NCBI RefSeq assembly: GCF_025961315.1
Contig: NZ_JAOQNK010000001.1
Coordinates: 5,952,001-6,016,000 of the forward strand
Length of the DNA: 64,000 bases
Origin: Sphingobacterium kitahiroshimense
GTDB lineage: Bacteria > Bacteroidota > Bacteroidia > Sphingobacteriales > Sphingobacteriaceae
Direction of reading: 5' to 3'
Within the stretch, counting starts at the first letter, position 1; every line of letters starts with the position of its first letter. Below the pieces are notes generated by a model. The model saw only the letters and a list, made by a program, of their open reading frames with translations. It ran no database searches and was not told the origin of the DNA. The translations under genes and the position numbers were made by a program. Below, in pieces: positions 7,995 to 16,441 of this stretch.

Positions 7995-8978
7995 TTATAG
8001 TTTTGATAGTTCGTTATCAATCAAAGTGCGTTCTTCCGCCGTAAAATTGATATCCATTGCTTGTGCATTGGCTATGGATTGTGCTGCATTTCTAGCACCT
8101 GCTAATACCACGGTAATTGCAGGCTGCAGGGTCGTCCAGCGTAGCACCAATTGCGCTACCGTAACGCCCTTGTTTTGAGCAATCGGTTGAAGTGTTGCGA
8201 TTAGACTTTTTACTTTTTCGAGATCGAACTGTGAGAAATAACCGTTGCGGTGGTCATCTTGTTTTAAAGTGTTTTCTGTTAAGTATTTTCCAGTCAGCAG
8301 GCCTCTTTCCATCGGGCTGTAAGCGATAATGCCTGTTTGGTTTTCCAATGCATAAGGTACCAGGTCATGTTCAATACTCCGGTTGAGCATGCTGTATGAA
8401 ACCTGATTGCTGGCCAGGGTAAGTGTTGCTGATGCTTCTTTTAATTGATCAACACTGTAGTTGCAGACACCTGCAGCACGGATTTTTCCTTGCTGAATAA
8501 GTATTTCTAAAGCTTCCATCGTTTCACTGATAGCAGTAGTTGAGTCTGGCCAGTGGATCTGCAATAGATCGATGTAGTCGGTGCCCAAACGTTTTAAACT
8601 TTCTTCCAGTTCTTTGATGATATTGGCTTTGGATGCAAATTTGTACACCGGTATTGTTTTTCCGTTATCAGATGCATCAAAGAAAAATTCACCTTTTCCC
8701 TGGTTGCTACCATCCCAGACCAAACCAAATTTGGTCAGTAACTGTATTTTTGATCGTTCTTTTCCTTTGATGGCTTCGCCGATCATTTCTTCGCTGAGAC
8801 CAAATCCATAGAATGGCGCAGTATCGATACTGGTCACACCGTGATCAAGTGATGCGTGTACGGAAGCAATGGAGTCTTTTTTTTCATTTCCGCCCCACAT
8901 ATTGCCTCCAATGGCAAATGATCCATACGTAATGGCTGATAATTCTAATGCTGTATTTCCTAATTTTCTATATTCCAT
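7995..8978 (-). CDS. Aldo/keto reductase
   Basis: A 327-residue NADPH-dependent oxidoreductase of the aldo/keto reductase superfamily, which reduces aldehydes or ketones to alcohols in the cytoplasm. The catalytic tetrad is visible: Asp52 and Tyr57 in SIDTAPFYGFG, Lys83 in LLTKFGL and His142 in LLQIHWPD. The C-terminal cofactor region includes VVLAGARNAAQ. The family resemblance is to the YajO/general stress protein 69 type, with the typical IAYSPMERGLLTGKY segment. It is the last gene of a three-gene minus-strand operon, 13 bp after the ygiN-like gene, so it probably works with the quinone enzymes upstream, for example in carbonyl or quinone detoxification. The exact substrate is unknown. 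Confidence 0.92.
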   Translation of the reverse strand: MEYRKLGNTALELSAITYGSFAIGGNMWGGNEKKDSIASVHASLDHGVTSIDTAPFYGFGLSEEMIGEAIKGKERSKIQLLTKFGLVWDGSNQGKGEFFFDASDNGKTIPVYKFASKANIIKELEESLKRLGTDYIDLLQIHWPDSTTAISETMEALEILIQQGKIRAAGVCNYSVDQLKEASATLTLASNQVSYSMLNRSIEHDLVPYALENQTGIIAYSPMERGLLTGKYLTENTLKQDDHRNGYFSQFDLEKVKSLIATLQPIAQNKGVTVAQLVLRWTTLQPAITVVLAGARNAAQSIANAQAMDINFTAEERTLIDNELSKL

Positions 8979-8991
8979 TGTGTGGTTATTT

Positions 8992-9279
8992 TTATATTAA
9001 TGTTGTTTTTAGTACGATCGGTTCTTCCTGAAGCTTATCTGCTGCAAGTTGACCAAACGCCTGGATGTAGGGTTGCTGATTGTGCGCATCTAAACCTTCC
9101 TGGCTCTTCCAGATTTCATAAAAGGTGAACAGGTTGCTGTCATCGATTCCTTGATGCAGGCTATATAGCTCGCAGGCATCCTCTTTTCGGGTCTGCTCTA
9201 CCATATGACGCAATACCGAAAGAACTGCTGCTCTATGTTCATCTTTCGTTTTAATGATGGCTGTTAAATGTATTTTCAT
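8992..9279 (-). CDS. ygiN: YgiN-like quinol monooxygenase (ABM domain)
   Basis: A 95-residue single-domain protein of the antibiotic biosynthesis monooxygenase (ABM) fold. It starts with the typical strand MKIHLTAIIKTK, and has the family core ACELYSLHQGIDDSNLFTFYEIWKSQEGLDAHNQQPYIQAF. YgiN of E. coli oxidises quinols reduced by MdaB and is encoded beside it; the same pair occurs here. The start codon overlaps the stop of the mdaB-like gene by four bases (ATGA), so translation is probably coupled. The assignment to YgiN rather than another ABM protein rests mainly on this neighbour. Confidence 0.85.
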   Translation of the reverse strand: MKIHLTAIIKTKDEHRAAVLSVLRHMVEQTRKEDACELYSLHQGIDDSNLFTFYEIWKSQEGLDAHNQQPYIQAFGQLAADKLQEEPIVLKTTLI

Positions 9280-9893
9280 GATACTAATTGCGCTGTTAGT
9301 TGTGGCGTAAATACGTTGTCAAGATGTTTTTGGTAGGCTTCCATATCACGTAATATGTCTGCATTTTTTTCCACATCATGGAAATGAAAGCTTTCTAATT
9401 TTTCTAGGGATGCAAATGCATTCATACGGTGGAAACCAAATAGTGGTCCGTCGTCAACACTGGTTTGATTAAAAAACTCTCCCGGTAGCGTAAAGGCAGT
9501 TTTTGGCGCATTCCAGCTGCTGGTCACCATATATTTGCGTCCCTGAAGCATACCGCCAGTTCCGTAGTTGATATCCGGATTTTCAGAACGGCGTCCGTCA
9601 CTGTGGTATATCCCTGTGCGGTGCCCTGCGGTAAACACTTCGTCGATATACTTTTTAAAAGCATTTGGAACCTGGAACCACCACATCGGGGTGTGGTAGA
9701 TAATGTAATCTGCCCAAACAAATTTCTGAACTTCTTCGTCATTATCATAACCGTCTGCAATATGGGTTACTTTGATTTCAACGGAATCAAATTTCTCAAA
9801 AAAAGCAATTGTATTTTCGGTTACTGTTTTATTAAACCGTCCGCTTGAATGTGCAAATGATTGTCCGGCGTTGATAATTAATATATGTTTCAT
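9276..9893 (-). CDS. mdaB: MdaB-type NAD(P)H:quinone oxidoreductase (flavodoxin fold)
   Basis: A 205-residue flavoprotein of the flavodoxin-like NAD(P)H-quinone reductase family. It begins with the flavodoxin strand MKHILIINAGQSFAHSSGRFN. The sequence YIIYHTPMWWFQVPNAFKKYIDEVFT is the hallmark FAD-binding block (TP-MWW-x-P-x-x-K) of MdaB/WrbA relatives, and TSSWNAPKTAF is also typical of MdaB. MdaB transfers two electrons to quinones and so avoids semiquinone radicals. It is the first gene of the mdaB-ygiN-reductase operon and faces a divergent LysR regulator across 398 bp holding palindromic sites. It is probably induced by electrophiles or quinones through that regulator, which is inference. 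Confidence 0.92.
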   Translation of the reverse strand: MKHILIINAGQSFAHSSGRFNKTVTENTIAFFEKFDSVEIKVTHIADGYDNDEEVQKFVWADYIIYHTPMWWFQVPNAFKKYIDEVFTAGHRTGIYHSDGRRSENPDINYGTGGMLQGRKYMVTSSWNAPKTAFTLPGEFFNQTSVDDGPLFGFHRMNAFASLEKLESFHFHDVEKNADILRDMEAYQKHLDNVFTPQLTAQLVS

Positions 9894-10051
9894 ATGTAAA
9901 TGAATTGTATTTTAATGTGCATATGGAATATCCAGATTACTTTCATTGCTGTTTGGCTATCGTGGATATTTCATTTTGTTTTATTTTAAATTTCTGTTAC
10001 AAAGGTATTGGGCTTTGTGTTATTATAGAAATAGGATAAATTATAGTTAAC

Positions 10052-10067
10052 TATCATATTTATGATA
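10052..10067. promoter_or_regulatory. Palindromic operator candidate 1 (TATCATA-N2-TATGATA)
   Basis: A perfect 16-bp palindrome 160 bp upstream of mdaB. It shares the TATCAT...ATGATA arms with two sites near the lysR start. Its T-N11-A type geometry fits LysR binding sites. Confidence 0.5.
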
Positions 10068-10242
10068 CTTGTGTTTTCAGTTGCTACTTGGCAAAAGTTG
10101 TCGTGTTCAATAGGGGCGATTGTGAGCAATAAAGGTTTATTACCTAGCGTGGTGTTTTTTAAATATTCTTTAAAAGAGTGAATTATATTGGTGGAAGAAT
10201 GCGTGTTTTTCGTATATACGATTTTTTATATCGGTAGCGATT

Positions 10243-10258
10243 TATCATTTTTATGATA
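10243..10258. promoter_or_regulatory. Palindromic operator candidate 2 (TATCAT-N4-ATGATA)
   Basis: A perfect 6-bp arm palindrome 34 bp upstream of the lysR start, same arms as site 1. Its centre lies about 31 bp (three helical turns) from site 3. Confidence 0.5.
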
Positions 10259-10274
10259 CTTTTAGTATTTTTAC

Positions 10275-10290
10275 ATCATATTTTTGATAC
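10275..10290. promoter_or_regulatory. Palindromic operator candidate 3 (ATCA-N6-TGAT)
   Basis: A degenerate copy of the same motif, ending one base before the chosen lysR start. Binding here would block lysR transcription or translation initiation, consistent with autorepression. Confidence 0.4.
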
Positions 10291-10291
10291 T

Positions 10292-11191
10292 ATGGTTAAT
10301 TTAGAATGGTACCGCACTTTTAAAGCGATCTATAAGACAGGGACATTAACAGGTGCTGCAGAAATCTTATTTATTTCGCAACCTGGTGTTAGTTTGCATT
10401 TAAGTTCACTGGAAACCTATATTGGAAATAAGTTGTTTGACCGTACAGGTCGAAAAATGATCCCTACAGAACATGGCAAGGTGTTGTTTAATGCGTTGGT
10501 CGAGCCTTTAACAAAACTTGAGGAGGTGGAGAAAAACTTTCAGCGGTCAACAGAGAAACACATCCCGACCATCAGTGTGGGTATGTGTTTTGAAACTTTT
10601 CAGATTACTTTGGAGCAGTATGTCTCGACACTTCCTTTTAATCTGATCATCAGTTTTGGCGAGTATCCCGAAATGCTTGATCAGCTGGATAAAGGTATCT
10701 TAGATTTGATCATCACACCTAAAAAGGGCGTATCTGCCAATATTGAGCATGAACCGTTTTCGTATGAAAAAATAGTACTTGTAGGGGGTAAAGAGGTCGA
10801 TATTGACGCTTTTAAAGAAGTCCTGAAAACAAAAAATAAGGGTTTTATTGAAGATTGGCTGAAACAGCAGAAGTGGTACGGTACAACTGGCGATATGGAA
10901 CATCTTTTTAATTTTTGGAACTTAAATTTTGGTAAAAAACCAGATTTTAGACCTAATTATATTGTCCCCAATCTGAATTCTATCGTACGCTGTTTAAGTG
11001 CAGGTGGAGGTCTGGCTGTTGTGCCTGATTTTTTATGTAATACTGAGATTGATAACGGGCAGATCCAACTGGTGTGGGAAGGAGATAAAAAACTCAAAAA
11101 TACGTTATATTTTGGTTGTCGAAAAAAGACACTCCATCAGGAAGAAATTGATCATATTAAAACATTGTTTAGAAAAGTAATGGCCCGATAA
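10292..11191 (+). CDS. LysR family transcriptional regulator
   Basis: A 299-residue LysR-type regulator. Residues 1-60 form the winged helix-turn-helix: NLEWYRTFKAIYKTGTLTGAAEILFISQPGVSLHLSSLE, with the GAA..L..SQP.VS..L..LE signature. The rest is a periplasmic-binding-protein-like effector domain (about 88-295). I start at the ATG at 10292, which gives the usual MVNLEWY head. The longer frame from 10253 would add a non-LysR tail that reads through palindromic sites. It is divergent from mdaB-ygiN-reductase, the likely target. The Gfo/Idh/MocA gene starts only 15 bp downstream, so the two may be cotranscribed. The effector is unknown; quinones or electrophiles are a guess from context. Confidence 0.92.
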   Translation: MVNLEWYRTFKAIYKTGTLTGAAEILFISQPGVSLHLSSLETYIGNKLFDRTGRKMIPTEHGKVLFNALVEPLTKLEEVEKNFQRSTEKHIPTISVGMCFETFQITLEQYVSTLPFNLIISFGEYPEMLDQLDKGILDLIITPKKGVSANIEHEPFSYEKIVLVGGKEVDIDAFKEVLKTKNKGFIEDWLKQQKWYGTTGDMEHLFNFWNLNFGKKPDFRPNYIVPNLNSIVRCLSAGGGLAVVPDFLCNTEIDNGQIQLVWEGDKKLKNTLYFGCRKKTLHQEEIDHIKTLFRKVMAR

Positions 11192-11206
11192 TTTTAAGCG
11201 TATTTT

Positions 11207-12190
11207 ATGGAAACTACTAAGATAAAATGGGGAATAATAGGCTGTGGTGATGTAACGGAAAAAAAGAGCGGACCTGCATTTAATAAAGTACCGGGTAGTG
11301 AGCTGCTTGCTGTTATGCGTAGAGATGCTGAGAAAGCTGCTGATTATGCGCATAGGCATGGAGTTCCTTTTTGGTATGCTGATGTTGACGGAATACTAAA
11401 CAATCCCGAAATTAATGCCATTTATATTGCAACTCCTCCATCTTCGCATCTGGAATACGCACTTTTAGCATTGAAGCACGGAAAGTATGTTTATGTTGAA
11501 AAGCCTGTGGCACTTAACGCCAGTGAAGTGTCGATTTTGGCAAATGCTGTTCAGAAATATCAAGGTAAATTGGTTGTTGCTCATTATCGCAGACAGCTTC
11601 CGCTATTTTTAAAAATTAAAGAAATGATCAATAATGGTCTTATTGGTAATGTCCGGATGGTGGAGTTGCGTCTTTGGCAGAGCCGTTCTCCGGCTTTAGT
11701 CACTAAGGGAGCTGCTGATTGGCGGACAGATCCGGCGATATCTGGTGGTGGTTATTTCTTTGATCTTGCACCACATCAATTGGATCTGATGATCTATTTA
11801 TTTGGCACGCCTTTGTCTTATCATGGTTTTAGCCTAATTCAATCTACGGATAGTGTTGTTGCTGATCAAACAAGAGGCACAATTGTTTTTGATAACACGA
11901 TCGTTTTTAATGGAAGCTGGTCTTTTAATTTAGCATCGTCGGATAACGTGGATTGCTGCGAAATAGTTGGAGAAACGGGGAGCTTAACATTTTCAATTTT
12001 TAGTAATAAAGTTGTTTTGAAAAATGAAAGTGGAGAGGAGGAATTTTCATTAGATCATCCCGAAAATATACAGCTACCTATGATTGCAAGTACTGTTAAT
12101 TTCTTTAAGGATATGGGAGCTAATCCAAGTTCCATTGAAGAAGCGGTAACGTTAATGCAGATTATTGATGCTTTTGCTACTGTGAAATAA
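11207..12190 (+). CDS. Gfo/Idh/MocA family NAD(P)-dependent oxidoreductase
   Basis: A 327-residue sugar-type dehydrogenase. The N-terminal Rossmann fold (about residues 7-125) has the dinucleotide motif WGIIGCGDV and the family signature VYVEKPVALN, whose Lys is part of the active site. The C-terminal alpha/beta domain has GGGYFFDLAPHQLDLMIYLFG, with the conserved D/H pair (DLAPHQLD) used for catalysis. Members oxidise or reduce sugars, inositols and similar substrates; the overall look is closest to 1,5-anhydrofructose reductase or related pyranose dehydrogenases, but the substrate cannot be set. It sits 15 bp after the LysR gene and is closed by a strong hairpin. Confidence 0.92.
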   Translation: METTKIKWGIIGCGDVTEKKSGPAFNKVPGSELLAVMRRDAEKAADYAHRHGVPFWYADVDGILNNPEINAIYIATPPSSHLEYALLALKHGKYVYVEKPVALNASEVSILANAVQKYQGKLVVAHYRRQLPLFLKIKEMINNGLIGNVRMVELRLWQSRSPALVTKGAADWRTDPAISGGGYFFDLAPHQLDLMIYLFGTPLSYHGFSLIQSTDSVVADQTRGTIVFDNTIVFNGSWSFNLASSDNVDCCEIVGETGSLTFSIFSNKVVLKNESGEEEFSLDHPENIQLPMIASTVNFFKDMGANPSSIEEAVTLMQIIDAFATVK

Positions 12191-12206
12191 TGAGCGTATT
12201 GATTTA

Positions 12207-12248
12207 AAAAATAAGGGTTGTTCAATAATTGAACAACCCTTATTTTTT
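12207..12248. terminator. Bidirectional intrinsic terminator
   Basis: A 17-bp perfect stem (12209-12225 with 12229-12245), loop TAA and T-runs on both outer sides (AAA... and TTT...). It lies between the convergent oxidoreductase and the 105-residue hypothetical gene, so it can serve both. Confidence 0.92.
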
Positions 12249-12284
12249 AATGTTTTTGTCTATTAAAAAATAGACTGACATATT

Positions 12285-12602
12285 TTAAGCGACCTCTAGT
12301 GTTGTTTGAATTGTCTTTGTGATCGCATCCAATAATACTTCTTTATATGCCATGAAATGGATCTGACGATCTACTTCTTCAGATACTTTTAAAGCTGTCT
12401 TAGCTGTCTTTACAGCTTGTAGCTCATTTAAATAAAGATCGTTAAATGTTGCGGTATCTTTATTTTTTAGTATTCTTATCGTGTGTGAATATTGTTCAAA
12501 TATATCCGTGATGACAGCTAAATTTGCACTATCAAAATGTTGAAGTTCATTTGTTTTTTCAGAAAGCTTCTCAAGCTTTTTTCTTTCTTTTGCGTAACCC
12601 AT
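12285..12602 (-). CDS. Small hypothetical helical protein
   Basis: A 105-residue cytoplasmic protein. It is very rich in Lys, Glu, Asp and Thr, and predicted by eye to be almost all helical, with a possible coiled coil in residues 4-25 (KERKKLEKLSEKTNELQ). No Cys, no signal peptide, no membrane segment. The family is not recognised. It stands alone, with the shared terminator downstream and a 527-bp gap upstream that ends at the second susC. The composition and a clean ATG support a real gene. Confidence 0.6.
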   Translation of the reverse strand: MGYAKERKKLEKLSEKTNELQHFDSANLAVITDIFEQYSHTIRILKNKDTATFNDLYLNELQAVKTAKTALKVSEEVDRQIHFMAYKEVLLDAITKTIQTTLEVA

Positions 12603-13129
12603 AATCCTGCGAAGTTACAGATTTTTCTACAGCTATTTGCAAATGATGTGGAATACTCCAGAAGAGGTTTATTCCATTGGGCAGCTACCACGTTGTAGGT
12701 GGTACGGTTCTAGCAACCAAATAAGGTTGATGTTGATACAATAGTATATTGTTTTACAGGATAGGCAAAGGAATAAAAGTAGAGTATTTATAAACTTTAT
12801 GTTACAATAGCTGATCCATTTTGATTTTTTATGGGTAGCATATGACTCTCTTTAAGCCTACCAATTTTTTCATTTTGCTAGTATATGCATGCAGATTCAT
12901 AATCATATAATAAGTTCATATTCTATTGTTTAGCTCATTTGTGCGCAAGTCTTTTATTGCTATATTTATAATGAATATACCTTATTTATTGTTATTTTAA
13001 TAATTTAAATGCTAATTTTTTTAAATTGTTTGTGTATTTAGTGGTGTATGTTAAAAATATTTTATTTATTTGTTTTTGCGTATTCATTTGGAATCATGCA
13101 CACTAACATATATTAACGAACTAAATTAA
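12603..13129. other. 527-bp AT-rich leader region of the second susCD locus
   Basis: No gene is seen on either strand. The last 150 bp are extremely AT-rich, as usual upstream of susC in this phylum, and probably hold the promoter, but I cannot pick a convincing -33/-7 pair. A short hairpin TACCAC/GTGGTA is near 12686-12704. No FecR or anti-sigma gene is present. Confidence 0.5.
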
Positions 13130-16100
13130 ATGAAAAATTCTAAACTATTTCATGTTTTAGCCTTTTCTATGGTATTTGGATTTGGTGGTCTCAACCAATC
13201 GATCGCCAGTACGCTGTCTGAATATCAAAGCAACCAAGTTAAGATTTCTGGAGTTGTTAAAGATGCGACTGGTCCGATCTCAGGAGCATCTATTGCTGTA
13301 AAGGGCACATCTATCGCCACTTTTACGGATGCTTCTGGTCGATTTACTTTAGCGACTATTCCTGCAGGATCAAAAATTGTGATCAGCTATGTCGGCTATG
13401 CATCTAAAGAAATTGAATGGAAAGGGGAAAGTACCTTGAATGTGCAACTGGAGTCTACATCAAATGATCTGGATGAAGTTGTTGTGGTTGCTTACGGTAC
13501 CGCTAAAAAATCAACCTTTACAGGATCTGCCTCGGTGGTGAAATCGGATCAGCTGGAGAAAATATCAGGATCGGGATTTGCAGAGGCATTGCAGGGGATG
13601 AGCCCAGGTGTTAATGTGGTGAATAATGAAGGTAACCCGGGTGGTGATACCCGTATTCAAATTCGAGGTATCAGTTCTATGTCGGGTAATTCTAATCCGC
13701 TATATGTGGTTGATGGCATGCCTTATGATGGACAACTGAATTCAATATCGCCTTCGGATATTGAGTCGGTTACAGTATTGAAAGATGCTGCAGCATCATC
13801 ATTGTACGGTTCGCGCGCAGCAAATGGTGTGGTCGTGGTGACAACTAAAAAGGGAAAAACAGCTAAACCGCAATTGAATTTTAGATCGGCATGGGGTACT
13901 TCGGACAATGCAGTCAAAAATCCGACAAAAGCTTCTCCGCAGGAACAGTTACTGAATACCTGGGAGGCGATGTACAATGATCAGTTCTATAAATATAACT
14001 TAACATCGGACAAAGCTGGAGATTGGGCTTCGGACAATGTTCTGAGCAAACTGCTTAAGCAGGTGACCAATTCGAAGGGGGAGGCCACTTATGTTTCTCC
14101 TTTTCAGCATATCAATGAAGACTATGTGTTGCATGATGGTAAGGGTAATCCCTATATCAATCCAAACTTGAAAATGGTCTGGAATGAGAAGATTATGATG
14201 TGTATAAGGCTGTTTTTTCTAGAAAACTAAGACAGGATTATGGCATGGATGTGTCGGGAACTGCTGGTGATGGAAAGACAAATTATTTTCTTTCTTCTTC
14301 GTACCTAGATGATAAAGGATATGCTTCCAATCAATACTTTAAACGTTATGGCTTCCGTGCGAATGTGACGACACAAATCAATAAATGGTTACAGGTGGGT
14401 GGAAATGTTTCTTACAGTGGGTCTAGACAGAATGTTTCTGGTGCCGCACGTGCTTTAGTGTTTACGACATCGATGTATTCGCCTTATTTACGTAATCGCG
14501 ATAATACAGATTGGGTTTACTCCGAAAAAACAGGTAAACGCATGTACGATTATGGTGATTATGTTAATAATTTCTTTGGAGCCAATGTGTTACAGAATAA
14601 TGGCGATTATTGGAATAATGACAATGATGAAGATTTCAATAATTTTATGCGTACGATGATGGCATCCCGTTTCTTTGCTCAGGTTACCTTGCCTTATAAC
14701 TTGAGTTTCAAAACGAGCCTCAGTATTGACGATAACAGTTCTAAAAACTTTTTGTACGGATCTGCAGTTCATGGAGCAGGGCAACTAGCTCCGTATGGTG
14801 TCACGGTGCTTACTAATGGTGGAAATGCGACTCGCTCGAATACGAACACAAAATCAGTGACGTTTAACAATATCTTAAGCTGGAATCAGGATTTTGGTAA
14901 TCATAATTTTTCGGCATTGGCCGGTCAGGAATCGTATACCAACAACAGTCTTTACGACTATGGTTATGGTGAAGGCATTATGCAATTGGGGCAATATGAA
15001 TTAAGTTCGACAACAAAGAATTGGCAGGTTAAATCCAACAAAGATCGTTTTGCTCTACTATCTTACTTCGGAAAGTTAGATTACAATTATAATAGTAAAT
15101 ACTATTTATCGGGTTCATTCCGTCGTGATGGATCTTCCCGTTTTCATCCGGATAACCGCTGGGGGAATTTCTTTTCCGCAGGCCTTTCCTGGCAGATCGC
15201 TAAAGAAGATTTCTTAAAGGATGTGAGCTGGTTGGATAACTTATCCTTCCGATCTAGTTATGGTACTACCGGTAATGATAAGTTAAGCCGTAGAGGTGAT
15301 AATGGCGTTGGAGGTGGTGATATTTACTATGCTTACCAGGGTGTATATGAAGCAAGTGATCTTTATGGTCAAGCTGGTTTAAAACCATCAGCATTTCCTA
15401 CGCCTGCTTTGATCTGGGAGAAGAACAAGCAATTTAATGCGGCATTTGATTTTGGTATTCTCAAAAACATCTACGGTACCATTGAGTATTACTCCCGTAC
15501 TGCTTCCGATTTGCTTTACTACAAAGAGTTTCCACTTTCTGCACAGGTCGGTAATGCGAATGGTTTGAATACAAACTTAGGTGATCTGAAAAATTCGGGT
15601 TTTGAATTCTCATTGGGTGCTGATGCGATCCGTAATGAAAACTTTAGATGGAAAATTGATGCGAATCTTTCGACGTTGAAGAATGAGATCACTTATTTGC
15701 CAGGAGGTGAATTTACGTACAACAACCGTGGTGCTGGTTATAAACTTTCGGAGGGATATTCCTTGTATGAATTTTATATGGTGAAAAATGCAGGTGTTAA
15801 TCCTGAAACAGGAAACATGCGTTACTGGATACGTGATGGTGAAAACTGGAAAATGACGGAAAACTATGATAAGGATGTCACTTCGAATGATTATCAACGT
15901 ATAGGGTCTGCTCTTCCTAAAGTGTATGGTTCTTTGACCAATGCGTTTAATTATAAAGGGTTGGATATGTCCTTCATGTTGTACTATTCGCTAGGTTCTA
16001 AAATGTTTGATTATGCTTATGTGGAGCGTACAGCAGTACGTGGTGGTGTTGGTGTAATCCAGGATCTAATAGAAGACCATTGGCGCAAACCTGGTGATCA

Positions 16101-16428
16101 GGCTTTATTACCTAAATTTTCGAATGATGACTATGCGAGTACCCGTAAAAATTCTGATTTCTATGTGTTTGATAACGATTACTTAAGACTTCGAAATGTT
16201 TCTCTAGGTTATACGCTGCCGACAGCTACAATGGCGAGACTGGGGCTGTCTAAAGTGCGTCTGTATGTTTCTGGAGACAACTTATTAACGTTTGGGTCGG
16301 CTAAGAATCGCTATTCTGATCCGGAGACGGCTTTATCTGGTAATAATTATAATGGTTCTGCAGATAAAGATAACGGAATCCAAGGTTCAAGAAGAGTGTA
16401 TATGGCTGGTTTACAAGTGTCATTTTAA
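13130..16428 (+). pseudogene. SusC/RagA TonB-linked outer-membrane receptor, broken by one frameshift
   Basis: A full-length SusC-like transporter split by a single reading-frame change near 14186-14190. The first part (13130-14230) has a signal peptide (MKNSKLFHVLAFSMVFG...), the carboxypeptidase-like domain (VKISGVVKDATGPISGASIAVKG, about residues 37-115), the TonB-dependent plug (ALQGMSPGVNVV...IRGISSMSGNSNPLYVVDGMP) and the start of the barrel. The second part, in frame from about 14188, is the rest of the barrel to the last strand (VYMAGLQVSF). Joining ...WNE with EDYDVYKAVFSRK restores about 1,099 residues, normal for the family. Either one base was lost or a GA dinucleotide was gained in GAGAAG. 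A sequencing error is as likely as a real lesion. The susD partner starts 13 bp later. Confidence 0.88.
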
Positions 16429-16441
16429 GAAAGAATAGAAA

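Larger units (their letters stand above)
9894..10291. promoter_or_regulatory. Divergent control region between mdaB operon and lysR gene
   Basis: A 398-bp AT-rich region without a gene. It contains three related palindromes with arms TATCAT/ATGATA or ATCA/TGAT (10052-10067, 10243-10258, 10275-10290), listed separately, plus a 12-bp palindrome ATAGTTAACTAT at 10043-10054 that abuts the first. It is the expected place for LysR-type autoregulation and activation of the divergent operon. Confidence 0.6.
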
